64,000 nucleotides of DNA from Arthrobacter sp. ISL-85 (lineage in GTDB: Bacteria; Actinomycetota; Actinomycetes; Actinomycetales; Micrococcaceae), in assembly GCF_018613675.1 (NCBI RefSeq), contig NZ_JAGGPQ010000009.1, positions 62,001 through 126,000 on the forward strand. The letters run 5' to 3'. How positions within the stretch are numbered: the stretch's first letter is position 1; each line of letters begins with the position of its first letter. The position numbers were made by a program, and so were the translations under genes. The notes below the pieces were generated by a model. It worked only from the letters and a program-made list of their open reading frames with translations. It had not been told where the DNA came from and did not search any database. Below, in pieces: positions 18,725-26,508 of this stretch.

Positions 18725-19022
18725 GAAGTACACCCCAACCTGACGTGAAACCTCCTGACTAGGGAAGATACGGCCTGTGGCGGCGGTCCGATTGCTTTCC
18801 GATGCGCGGCCCGGGCATAACATGTGACGTAGCCACCCGCTGGCCGGGCGTCTTCACCAAGTCCAAATTTTTTGGGCTATTTCGACTATTCTCGAGCTTC
18901 CCCACCGCGGTTTCCGTTCCCTCCCACTGCCATGCTGGGTTCTGAGATCAGGATGAACCGTTGTCAATAAAAGCGGTTTTCGTCCTATGCTGACGCCATC
19001 ACCCGAAAGCGGCATGCTCTGC
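18725..19022 (+). repeat. Conserved leader region, copy 1 (upstream of the Abi gene)
   Basis: About 300 bp closely resemble 35475-35790. Shared blocks in order include TACACCCCAA, CTGACG, ACAT(C/G)TGAC, the T-rich TTTTGGGCTATTTCGACTAT versus TTTTGGCCTACTTCGAGTAT, and near the end TGTCAA...19 nt...TAT(G/C)CTGACGCC. The last pair looks like a -35/-10 promoter (18962-18967 and 18986-18991) reading toward the Abi gene. It is non-coding in all frames as far as I can see. Confidence 0.6.
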
Positions 19023-19042
19023 CAGGAGTGCTGACAGTCTTA

Positions 19043-19175
19043 GGGCCCCAGGCCCGGAACGCTTTCGAAGCAAGCGAAAGCCCAGGCTCCTTCGACTGGA
19101 GCTGCGTTCTGAAAACAGATATAGTCGAAGCACTACGACCGGTTCCGCCTACTTCAGTAGGTCCAGGGCCGGTCT
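19043..19175 (+). ncRNA. Candidate structured RNA/leader with pseudoknot, upstream of the Abi gene
   Basis: Three stems follow each other. Stem 1: GCTTTCG (19061-19067) with CGAAAGC (19075-19081), 7-nt loop. Stem 2: GCTCC (19086-19090) with GGAGC (19098-19102); its loop TTCGACT (19091-19097) is exactly complementary to AGTCGAA (19123-19129), so an H-type pseudoknot is possible. Stem 3: GACCGG/CCGGTC (19137-19142, 19169-19174) enclosing CCTAC/GTAGG (19148-19152, 19157-19161) with a TTCA loop. The structure ends 16 nt before AGGAGG. Structured RNAs are known upstream of AbiF-type genes; identity with that class is inferred. Confidence 0.5.
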
Positions 19176-19201
19176 TTACTTTCTCTGAGCAGGAGGCTCA
19201 G

Positions 19202-20107
19202 TTGCCCGCATCCGTTAAGGCCTACAAGACCTACGAGGAGCAGGTCGACCTCCTGGCCTCCCGCGGGATGGGCGTCGCGGACAGGGACGCTGCCATCAAG
19301 CAACTGCAGCACATCAACTACTACCGCTTGAGCGGGTATTGGTATTCATTCAGGCGCCAAGGACCTTCAGGCCGTGACGATAGCTTTTACGCCGGAACGA
19401 CATTCACCGATGTCGTCAGGCTCTATAGCTTCGATGAGAGTCTCCGAACGGCAACTTTCGCCTCCCTCACGCCGATCGAACTGGCACTGCGAGCCCTACT
19501 CGGACATGCCCTTGGAATGCTCGACGAATGTGCCCACCTGAAGCCGGAACTTCTAGGACCGCGGGCAGCCCAGGGCACCTCCTATGCCACCTGGATGCAG
19601 CGGTACAAGAAGAGCCTGGCCGATTCGAAGGAAGACTTCGTCAGGCACCACCATGCAAAGTACGGTGGAACTCTTCCCGTTTGGGCAGCCGTTGAAATCC
19701 TCGACTGGGGAGCACTCACCTACCTGTACGGTTTCTCACCCCGACAAACTCAGGACAACATCGCGGACAAGTTTGGCCTGACCGCTCCGCAGCTGGAGTC
19801 CTGGATGAAATCACTCAACGTTCTGAGAAACATCTGCGCACACCACGGAAGACTCTTTAACAAGGTCCACGCAATAAAGCCCAAACTCCCAAACGTTGGC
19901 CACCTGCCTGAACTCGATCATGCCCGCCAGGAGATGAACCGGACCTTCGGACAACTCACTCTCATCCAGCACATGCTCCGGACGCTCGACGTAGGGCGGC
20001 CCGAACTTCTTCCGGCCGTCCTGCGCTCTTACCCAGATGTTCAGCTACTCCCCCTTTCCCATATTGGAGCTCCGCCCGACTGGGCCACAGCCCCGCTATG
20101 GAATTAG
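19202..20107 (+). CDS. Abi-family (AbiD/AbiF-like, Abi_2) HEPN protein
   Basis: The TTG at 19202 is preferred: AGGAGG lies 5 nt upstream and the product then begins like the family (KAYKTYEEQVDLLASRGM). A longer in-frame reading from 19028 would run through the structured leader. Of 301 residues, HINYYRLSGYWYSFR (38-51) and IELALRALLGH (92-102) are Abi_2 motifs. LRNICAHHGRLFN holds R209-N-x3-H214, the HEPN ribonuclease signature; R97-x4-H102 is a second such spacing. Family members cause abortive infection or act as toxins by cutting RNA, and AbiF has been linked to a partner RNA and to the origin of Cas13. No antitoxin protein gene is adjacent. Confidence 0.85.
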   Translation: MPASVKAYKTYEEQVDLLASRGMGVADRDAAIKQLQHINYYRLSGYWYSFRRQGPSGRDDSFYAGTTFTDVVRLYSFDESLRTATFASLTPIELALRALLGHALGMLDECAHLKPELLGPRAAQGTSYATWMQRYKKSLADSKEDFVRHHHAKYGGTLPVWAAVEILDWGALTYLYGFSPRQTQDNIADKFGLTAPQLESWMKSLNVLRNICAHHGRLFNKVHAIKPKLPNVGHLPELDHARQEMNRTFGQLTLIQHMLRTLDVGRPELLPAVLRSYPDVQLLPLSHIGAPPDWATAPLWN

Positions 20108-20149
20108 CTACCTGAAGCCATCCAAGAGTGCCCGTTCCGGAACAAAAGC

Positions 20150-20215
20150 AGCTTGACGGCATATCAACTATCGGCTCTCTATTTCGGTCGGGGGAGAAGC
20201 CCCCGGCCAGGGTTG
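20150..20215. repeat. Dispersed repeat, copy C (short)
   Basis: AGCTTGACGGCATATCAACT followed by ATCGGCTCTCTATTTCGG and GGGGGAGAAGCC matches copy A at 9877-9932 with few differences. It lies just after the Abi gene. Confidence 0.5.
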
Positions 20216-20558
20216 CCAGTCGCGATTATGCCGGGGCAAGCACCACGGAGTGGCCAAACTCAAACCGTCACGGTGAATCCAGAACTAATTGACACAACCA
20301 GTGGATATCGACTTGAAACCGGAGGGCGCGGGCGGGTCTGAAACCAAGGACACGCAGTCAGCAGTGTGTTTCCGACGATGTTATTACTGGATGCGCCGCT
20401 CGGGGAAGGACGTCGTCTGGAATGCGATCTTGCGCAGCCTTCTGGTGTACTACTACCGCAGGGCCAGAGACCCCCTCCTGCTGTTGCCGCGCCAACGGCT
20501 GTTATTGCCTTAGACGGCCCTGTCGCGTGCGCGTGTTCCTTCATGGTTAAATTTGCGG

Positions 20559-20578
20559 ACGAAACCTCGCGGTTTCGT
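20559..20578 (+). promoter_or_regulatory. Perfect 8-bp stem-loop in the leader of the STAS-like gene
   Basis: ACGAAACC and GGTTTCGT flank a TCGC tetraloop, 38 nt before the ATG at 20617. No T tract follows, so it is more likely a leader or mRNA-stability element than a terminator. The rest of 20216-20558 shows nothing I can identify. Confidence 0.4.
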
Positions 20579-20616
20579 GAGACCTCGTTGGCGGGCAGTG
20601 GCAGCAGAAGGCAGGC

Positions 20617-20988
20617 ATGACGGTCCAGAAGGTGACTCTTCGTGAGTGTGAGGTATCAGTAGGTCTTGACGGCATCTTCCGTGTCCGGTGGTTCCCCGCT
20701 GCTTGGATCAGCGAGCAGAACGCCGTGGATGTGTTGGCGGCCGTGACGGGCCTTGGCGGGGACAGCAACATTTTGATGATGGTTAACCTCTCCGGTGCCG
20801 CGGGCTTCGAGAGCGCCGCACGGGCGGTATTTGCCAAGGAGCGGTCTTCACGAAAAGTAGCGATGATCGGCGCCTCGCCCGTAGACGAAGTGATTGCGCA
20901 TTACGTGAGCACCCTTGATCCGCGTCTTCGCCGCACATGGTTTTTCAGCAGCGAGGAGGAGGCAGAAGCCTGGTTGTTGTGTTCATAA
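20617..20988 (+). CDS. STAS-like small protein (DUF7793-type), paralogue of 7448-7888
   Basis: The 123-residue protein follows the same fold pattern as the product of 7448-7888: beta strand GIFRVRWFPAAWI, helix QNAVDVLAAV, strand ILMMVNLSGAAG, helix, strand KVAMIGASPVDEV, and the closing TWFFSSEEEAEAWLL. Start ATG with AGAAGG upstream. Function is unknown; these proteins may act as SpoIIAA-like regulators. It stands alone amid debris. Confidence 0.65.
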   Translation: MTVQKVTLRECEVSVGLDGIFRVRWFPAAWISEQNAVDVLAAVTGLGGDSNILMMVNLSGAAGFESAARAVFAKERSSRKVAMIGASPVDEVIAHYVSTLDPRLRRTWFFSSEEEAEAWLLCS

Positions 20989-21374
20989 CTCCGCCGGGAC
21001 ACTCGGTCAGCCTCAGGGCTTTCCGGCAACCAGCCAAGGAACCTGACAGGAACCACCTATGTTGTTGTCTCCTGCGCAGGTAGTAGTGTCGTCCGGGAGC
21101 GGCGAAGCCTCGGAAAACGGAGCCTTGTTATTTAAAGGGTCTCCCACATTTCCGTGAATTAGCACGGTCCTAGGCCTGCGGCCATGATGGTTAACAGTCC
21201 CTCCGATTGGTGCTCGGCAATTGTCCGTGGAGGGGGCGCGCCCGCGCTACCAGTGGATTTAGAGACCTAAGCCACCATCAGGAGCAGCCGAGAGACCTGC
21301 CTCAGTGACGCTGCAGCTTCCCAGACATATTCCCGCAAGGTGCTAATGGCAGGAACGATGGAAAGGAAAGTGCC
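20989..21374. other. Stretch without supported genes
   Basis: No coding region or clear riboswitch was recognised, although the next fragment is a methionine-synthase start, a gene class often preceded by RNA switches. Confidence 0.3.
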
Positions 21375-21503
21375 ATGACGATCGATCGCATTCACACCAG
21401 CCACTCGGGGTCTTTGCCCCGCACCGAGGGACTCATCGCCGCCAACGCCGCACGTTCCTTCGCGGAGGACGGAGCAGGGCGGCGACCCACTGATGCGCAT
21501 TAG
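21375..21503 (+). pseudogene. Cobalamin-independent methionine synthase-like protein, N-terminal stub
   Basis: A good start (AAAGGAAAG before ATG 21375) opens MTIDRIHTSHSGSLPRTEGL, matching the N-terminus of MetE-like proteins (pattern T-x-H-x-GSLPR). Similarity ends at about residue 33 (FAEDGA) and a stop follows at 21501. More than 300 residues are missing. Confidence 0.65.
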
Positions 21504-21633
21504 TCCGGACACGTTGAGTTACGCCCTGACCTATGGCGGAACGCAGGTCCTGGCGCTGCTGATTTTCCTCGGCCAACTCACCGCGGTAGGGATCCTCCTG
21601 ATTCTTGCCGGCATTACCCGGCTGGCGGCTTAG
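21493..21633 (+). CDS. Small hydrophobic ORF, probably a fragment
   Basis: ATG 21493 encodes 46 residues with one or two membrane segments (YGGTQVLALLIFLGQLTAVG and ILLILAGITRLAA). It begins inside the methionine-synthase stub in another frame and has no clear ribosome site of its own. It may be the end of a transporter gene or a minor membrane peptide. Confidence 0.3.
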   Translation: MRISPDTLSYALTYGGTQVLALLIFLGQLTAVGILLILAGITRLAA

Positions 21634-21714
21634 CCGGTCCACGCACTCGCGCGGTCGTTCAGCAGACCTGACGGGCCAGGGGCGGGTGTCGGCCAAGGCC
21701 TAGGCCGTAGCATG

Positions 21715-21981
21715 ATGTCGGATGTTTCAGTAAGGGATGCAAAGGCCAGATTGCGCGCGGAGATTCGTCTCCTCCGCCACCGGCCAGCGGAGGAGCAGGG
21801 GACGGCAACGGCCGGTCTAGCGGAGCATCTGGTAGCTCTGGTTCGTCACAAGGCCCCCGCTTTGGTGGGCTGCTACCTTCCCGGGGATGACCCCAACATC
21901 CGGCAGTCCTTGGGCTGGGCCGCGAATGGCGTGGACCTTCTCGTTCCGGTGAGCAGGCAGGGCGGGTTGCTGGACTGGTAG
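21715..21981 (+). pseudogene. 5-formyltetrahydrofolate cyclo-ligase, truncated
   Basis: The 88-residue product (MSDVSVRDAKARLRAEIRLL; VGCYLPGDDPNIRQSL; DLLVPVSRQGGLLDW) is the N-terminal half of this folate enzyme. The C-terminal half with the conserved G-x-G-x-G-x-Y-D-R loop and substrate pocket is missing, because a stop follows directly. It is presumably inactive. Confidence 0.7.
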
Positions 21982-22104
21982 GCGTAAACGACGGGCTGTG
22001 ATCTTTACAACAGTGTGCTCCTATTGGATAATCCTATAGGAAACAGGAATGGACGAAGGAGTGGCCACGGCAGCGCTCCTCTAGTTTCCGAATACGACAT
22101 ACCG

Positions 22105-22318
22105 CCGTCAACGCCATCTCACCAAGCCCATCGACGCCCACATCATAGTCGGCAGAGTCCGCAAGGAACGCAAGGACGAACTCGCCAAGGACCTCCTCGT
22201 CAAGCGCGTCGGTTCCACCCGGGAGATCTCAGCAGCCATCGCCTTCCTCATCAGCCAGGGCGAGGGATACATGTCCGGCCGGACGCTGAGTGTGGACGGC
22301 GGACTCTACATGCACTAA
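22105..22318 (+). pseudogene. Short-chain dehydrogenase/reductase, C-terminal fragment
   Basis: The last ~50 codons read KDLLVKRVGSTREISAAIAF then LISQGEGYMSGRTLSVDGGL, the typical SDR end (S-G-x-x-L-x-V-D-G-G). Upstream the matching sequence VNAISPSPIDAHIIVGRV is in another frame because one C is missing near 22127. The Rossmann half and catalytic Tyr-x3-Lys are absent. Confidence 0.75.
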
Positions 22319-22332
22319 GAAAGAGAAGCATT

Positions 22333-22461
22333 TTGACCCCACACAATCAGCCTCCGGCCGGCTCCGGCTTCGCATTCTGGAGCAAGGGCCGGAAGATCTA
22401 TCTCGCCATCGGGATCCTGGCCTGCGTGGCCGGGGTACTGATGATGGTTTTATCACGCTAA
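22333..22461 (+). CDS. Small single-pass membrane protein (42 aa)
   Basis: A TTG start at 22333, 15 nt after the SDR fragment and preceded by AAAGAGAAG, encodes WSKGRKIYLAIGILACVAGV then LMMVLSR. One membrane helix with a basic N-terminal flank is clear. It might have been co-transcribed with the SDR gene. Function unknown. Confidence 0.45.
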   Translation: MTPHNQPPAGSGFAFWSKGRKIYLAIGILACVAGVLMMVLSR

Positions 22462-22560
22462 CAGTTTTCACGGCGGGTCCGGCCTGACCGGATCTGCCGT
22501 TCTCCACGCAACTGATTCACCCCCTGAGTTACACCAATGATTGCTCGACGAGGAGTTTTT

Positions 22561-23910
22561 ATGTCCGCAACAGCCAATTCCACCAAGGAGTTGTTGGATT
22601 CGCCAGTCCTTAAATCGGCGATTTCCAAGGCCTCCCGCCGGCTTATGCCGATGCTGGTGATCCTCTATGTGGTCGCCTTCCTCGACCGCACCAACGTCGG
22701 CTTCTCCGAAGCAGCCTTAGGCGTAGACAAGGGCATCAGCGCCGGAGCCTTCGCCCTCGGCGCCGGCATCTTCTTCATCGGCTACGCCCTGTTCGAAATC
22801 CCGAGCAACTTGCTCCTGACCAAGTTCGGCGCAAAGGTGTGGCTGGCCCGCATCGCCATCACCTGGGGCATCGTGTCGGCCTGCTTCGCGTTCGTCCAGG
22901 GTGAGACGTCCTTCATCATCCTGCGATTCCTGCTCGGTGTCACCGAAGCCGGCCTGTTCCCGGGCGTCATCATGTTCCTGGCTGCCTGGTTCCCGAACAA
23001 GGTACGCGTGAAGATGTTCGCGATCTTCTATCTGGCCCAGCCGTTCTCGCAGATGATGGGCGCACCGCTTTCCGGCTGGCTCATCAACATCGGCGACCAG
23101 GTGCCCGGTGTCCATGGCTGGCAGGTCATGTTTGCCGTCGAAGGCATCCTGGCAGTAGTCGCCGGCGTCGCCTCCTTCTTCTTCCTGATCAACAGCCCTC
23201 AGGACGCCAAGTTCCTGAACAAGGAAGAAAAGGGCGCTCTCCTGGAGGTTATGGCTTTGGAGGACACCGTCAAGGAAGAGTCCGGCCCGCGCGGCGTCCT
23301 TGCCGCGATGAAGAACGGCAAGGTCTGGTACTTCACCATCATCTACTTCTGCCTGCAGATCGCCGTGTACGGTGTCACTTTCTACCTGCCGCAGCAGGTG
23401 TCCCAGCTCACCGGCCAGAAGGTGGGCCTCGCCGTCGGCCTGATGGCAGCCATCCCGTGGTTCTTCGGCATCTTCGCCTGCTACTTCATCGGCAAGGCCG
23501 CCAACACCCTGGTCCGCCGCCGCGTCTGGGGTACCTGGCTGTTCGTTTCCACCGGCCTGTGCATCTTCGTCTCGGCCTGGGCAGGCACCAATCACCTCCC
23601 GGCACTGGGCATCATCTTCATCACCCTTGCCGTCTGCAGCTTCCTCTCCATCGGCCCAATCGCGTGGTCCTACCCGACGGCGTTCCTCACCGGAACGGCA
23701 GCAGCGGCAGGAATCGGTCTGATCAACTCGCTCGGAAACCTCGGCGGCTTCGTCGCGCCGATCATGCGGACCACCGTCAACGAGATGGCCGCTGACTCCA
23801 CAGGCTCCGCCGGCATCTTTGCCCTGGGCGTGCTCCCGTTCTTGGCCGCGCTCATGATGTTCCTGACAAAGAAGTTCCACAACAAGGCGGATGAACTGCT
23901 GGAAAAGTAA
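22561..23910 (+). CDS. MFS transporter, anion:cation symporter (ACS) type
   Basis: The 449-residue protein has twelve predicted helices. ACS-family signatures are present: LVILYVVAFLDRTNVGFSEA at the N-terminus, FEIPSNLLLTKFGAKVWLAR in helix 2 and the following loop, and GVTEAGLFPGVIMFLAAWF. Such proteins import carboxylates such as tartrate, phthalate, galactarate or hydroxyphenylacetate. ATG 22561 is preceded by GAGGAG, favouring it over an upstream in-frame ATG at 22537. It stands among gene fragments and may be one of few survivors of a catabolic cluster. Confidence 0.85.
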   Translation: MSATANSTKELLDSPVLKSAISKASRRLMPMLVILYVVAFLDRTNVGFSEAALGVDKGISAGAFALGAGIFFIGYALFEIPSNLLLTKFGAKVWLARIAITWGIVSACFAFVQGETSFIILRFLLGVTEAGLFPGVIMFLAAWFPNKVRVKMFAIFYLAQPFSQMMGAPLSGWLINIGDQVPGVHGWQVMFAVEGILAVVAGVASFFFLINSPQDAKFLNKEEKGALLEVMALEDTVKEESGPRGVLAAMKNGKVWYFTIIYFCLQIAVYGVTFYLPQQVSQLTGQKVGLAVGLMAAIPWFFGIFACYFIGKAANTLVRRRVWGTWLFVSTGLCIFVSAWAGTNHLPALGIIFITLAVCSFLSIGPIAWSYPTAFLTGTAAAAGIGLINSLGNLGGFVAPIMRTTVNEMAADSTGSAGIFALGVLPFLAALMMFLTKKFHNKADELLEK

Positions 23911-23959
23911 GTCTTTCCAGCTCCCTTCAACTGGATTCACCAGCGAAAGCAGCAACACA

Positions 23960-24055
23960 TCCAGCACAGCCCTGCTGACCCCCACCATCCTGGTGGGGGT
24001 CAGTACCAAGACGTACCTCGGTTACCGGGACAGCCTGGACTGGCTGGAGCGGTTG
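23960..24055 (+). pseudogene. Triosephosphate isomerase-like fragment containing a perfect hairpin
   Basis: One frame reads LTPTILVGVSTKTYLGYRDS then LDWLERLR, like the start of a TpiA/erythrulose-phosphate isomerase family protein, after which similarity ends. Within it CTGACCCCCACCA (23975-23987) and TGGTGGGGGTCAG (23991-24003) are a perfect 13-bp inverted repeat with a 3-nt loop, 65 nt after the MFS stop, where it may act as a transcription terminator. Confidence 0.45.
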
Positions 24056-24499
24056 CGGCACGAAGAACCGCCCGTGACCTGCCATCTTTATCCGGGGATC
24101 AACGCCACTCGATCCGACCGATACAGGCAGAGCCGGTGGAAGTCGGCACAGAATGCCCCCCGCCGTCACCCGACGGAGGAACTGACTCCACGCAAGACCC
24201 GGGTCCCCTGTCACACGAACACACATCCTTAGGTGGGACAGAAAGACTTGCCGAGCAGTCTCGAGGTTGCACCGGGGCCCGGCTGGCGATGTTTGACGAC
24301 GCCTTGTACGGGTCATTGACGATGCCCTGCCAAGCGCGGCGGCGGCTCGCGCCGTATTTTCCACCGTCGTCACCGGCGACCATGGGTTTGGTCGCCAGTT
24401 CCGCGGTCGACTGGTCTACGGCTTAGCTGCACTTAAGCATTTCGTAAAGGACTTTCCCGTTCAGTCCCCCTCGATCTAACCAACCAACGGAAGAAATTG
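24056..24499. other. Non-coding stretch before the aldo/keto reductase
   Basis: No supported gene or recognisable element was seen. Confidence 0.3.
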
Positions 24500-25348
24500 A
24501 TGACGTCCCAAACTCAAGAAACCAGTGTGCCCACCGTGACCCTGAACAATGGGGTCCAGATCCCGCAACTAGGATTCGGCGTGTTCCAAGTCCCACCGGA
24601 AGAAACTCAGAGCATTGTCGAAGATGCCTTGGAGGCTGGCTACCGCCACATAGACACAGCTGCCGCCTATCGAAACGAGGCCGGCGTTGGAGCCGCAATT
24701 GCCGCATCGGGGATCCCTCGGGAGGAAATCTTCATAACGACAAAGCTGCGCAACGGCGAGCAGGGCAACGCAACAGAGGCGTTCGATAACAGCGCCCACG
24801 CTCTAGGGGTCGACTACGTGGACCTTTACCTGATCCACTGGCCCGTACCGTCCCAGGGACTCTTCGTTCAGGCATGGAAACAATTGGAAAGGCTCTACGC
24901 CAACGGCCAGGTCCGTGCCATCGGCGTCTCCAACTTCCTGGCCGACCACCTGGACACGCTCCTGGCAGCGTCGAACGTTGTTCCCGCCGTCAACCAGATC
25001 GAAATCCACCCCACATTCCAGCAACAGGAACTGTCCGCGAAAAGCCGCTCCCTGGGCATCATGGTGGAGGCATACAGCCCCCTGGGCCAAGGCGCGGACC
25101 TTGAGGCAGCCACAGTGAAGTCGATTGCCGGCAGGCACGGGACCAGCCCCGCCCAGATAGTTCTGGGCTGGCACCTCGCACAAGGCACAATCGTCATCCC
25201 GAAGTCCGCGGATTCCACCCGCATGCGGGAAAACCTGGGAGCCGTGCGTCTCACCCTCACCCCGGCCGAGGTGGCCGACATAACGGCTCTGGAGTCCGGC
25301 GCCCGTGCCGGCACGGACCCAGCCCTCGCCGCACACAGCCAAATGTAG
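24500..25348 (+). CDS. Aldo/keto reductase (2,5-diketo-D-gluconate reductase-like)
   Basis: The 282-residue TIM-barrel enzyme has the catalytic tetrad in recognisable motifs: GYRHIDTAAAYRNE (Asp and Tyr), FITTKL (Lys) and YLIHWPVP (His). The NADPH site VIPKSADSTRMREN is at the C-terminus. It reduces aldehydes or ketones; sugar-ketone or methylglyoxal detoxification are both usual for this subgroup. ATG 24500 follows GGAAG at a somewhat long distance. Confidence 0.92.
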   Translation: MTSQTQETSVPTVTLNNGVQIPQLGFGVFQVPPEETQSIVEDALEAGYRHIDTAAAYRNEAGVGAAIAASGIPREEIFITTKLRNGEQGNATEAFDNSAHALGVDYVDLYLIHWPVPSQGLFVQAWKQLERLYANGQVRAIGVSNFLADHLDTLLAASNVVPAVNQIEIHPTFQQQELSAKSRSLGIMVEAYSPLGQGADLEAATVKSIAGRHGTSPAQIVLGWHLAQGTIVIPKSADSTRMRENLGAVRLTLTPAEVADITALESGARAGTDPALAAHSQM

Positions 25349-25429
25349 GCATGGAGCGTTAACTTCATAAAGTCAAACTTCGTACCCTACTGAGTGGATC
25401 ATTCCGCTGCTGCTCACATAAGGTATGCG

Positions 25430-26000
25430 GCACGAGCTTTCGACGGGGCCGCTCATCCAGACTGAGCAGTTCCCGGAAGGGCACCGCCTTTCTTGCTGCC
25501 GTTGCAATGTTGCGGCCTTCTGCTGTGCAAAGGAACGGGTAGACGCTGATGCCTTCTCGCCGATGCACAGTGCGGAGACCTCCGGTTCCCAACCTAGCCA
25601 ACGAAGCTCGCGGTAGAACTCCGTGACTCCGGTATTCAGAAGCCACTCGATGAATGCCGTGTGGCCGTCCCTAGGGGCGTCCATTCCAGAGTGTCGGGAC
25701 CCCAAGTAGCAGACTTGCCAGGTTGGGCGGTGAGATCATCGCTATTGATGGTGAACAGTACACCCAGGACGTCGTACGCGACGACGAGGTGGCCCGGGGG
25801 CTGCGCGATGGTCGGGGTCACTAAGAGCGTTCGCTGTCGCGAGGTCCTCGATTCCCTCGCCAGCCCCGAGGCTGCGTACCCATCCGATCAAACAGGAGAG
25901 TCCCGCAGTTCGATGCGATGGCTCCAAGCGTCGACGTGGTCGTCACTTGCAGACGGTAAAGCGCGTTCCTTTTGGCGGTGCCGGTGGCGACCATGGTGTG
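25430..26000 (-). pseudogene. DUF2625 family protein, multiply frameshifted
   Basis: In order on the minus strand appear LYRLQVTTTSTLGAIASNCG, IEDLATANALSDPDHRAAPG, HLVVAYDVLGVLFTINSDDL, WGPDTLEWTPLG, TAFIEWLLNTGVTEFYRELR, ISVYPFLCTAEGRNI and AVPFRELLSLDE. Together they make most of a DUF2625 protein but need at least four frame changes. An IS256-like remnant abuts its start. Dead gene of unknown former function. Confidence 0.7.
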
Positions 26001-26345
26001 GACGTTGACGACGCGCCCGCCTTCGCGGACTTTCAGGACCAGGGCGTCGGCAGCGACGAACTTGCAGTGGCCGGCGTCCAGCGGGCGGCCTGCGGAACGC
26101 CTCGACCTGCGCGTCGAGGTCGGCGGCCATGATCGAGACCTGGGACTTGGAGAGTCGGGGTGATCCCGAGGGTCTCGACGAGTTTTTCCATCCGCCGGGT
26201 GGGTGACCCCGAGCAGGTAGCAGGTCGCGACCACGGTCGTGAGTGCGGCCTCGGCCCGGCGGCGGCGCTCGAGCAGCCAGGGGATTCGAAACGGCGACGT
26301 CTCGACATGCCTAGACCAGCGGCAGCCCTCCGGCCGAACACCTCG
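26000..26345 (-). pseudogene. IS256-family transposase, internal remnant
   Basis: Minus-strand segments in three frames read FRIPWLLERRRRAEAAL, MEKLVETLGI, MAADLDAQVEAFR, RPLDAGHCKFVAADALVLKV and VNVHTMVATG. These are consecutive parts of the N-terminal third to middle of an IS256-type transposase. The fragment joins DUF2625 sequence at about 26000, suggesting insertion followed by deletion. The remnant at 2127-2345 comes from a different region of the same transposase family. Confidence 0.7.
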
Positions 26346-26466
26346 TCCTGCGGTAACCAACCAGCGTATATCTGGCAGCGCCCTCAAGTACGAGGCGCCA
26401 GCCATGGACACCACCGAGCAACGGGAAAGAAAGAGTGGTCCACAACAACCCAGCCGTGGACCGTTG

Positions 26467-26508
26467 CCCTTGACCCTTGACCCTTGACCCTTGACCCTTG
26501 ACCCTTGA
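26467..26508. repeat. Tandem repeat, six copies of the 7-mer CCCTTGA
   Basis: Six exact 7-bp units run without interruption at the 3' end of a truncated oxidoreductase gene. Seven is not a multiple of three, so slippage would change the reading frame on either strand. Confidence 0.95.

Noticed and set aside
19028..19201. N-terminal extension of the Abi protein from the GTG at 19028
   Set aside because: No similarity to the family, no ribosome site, strong RNA stems in this stretch, and an ideal start at 19202.
21001..21374. Possible riboswitch before the methionine-synthase stub
   Set aside because: No conserved box of a cobalamin, SAM or SAH riboswitch could be identified by eye.
22717..24009. 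Minus-strand frame of 430 codons opposite the MFS transporter
   Set aside because: Acidic and repetitive composition is the mirror image of membrane-helix codons; no motif present.
26467..26508. CRISPR-like array
   Set aside because: Units are 7 bp with no spacers, so it is a simple tandem repeat.
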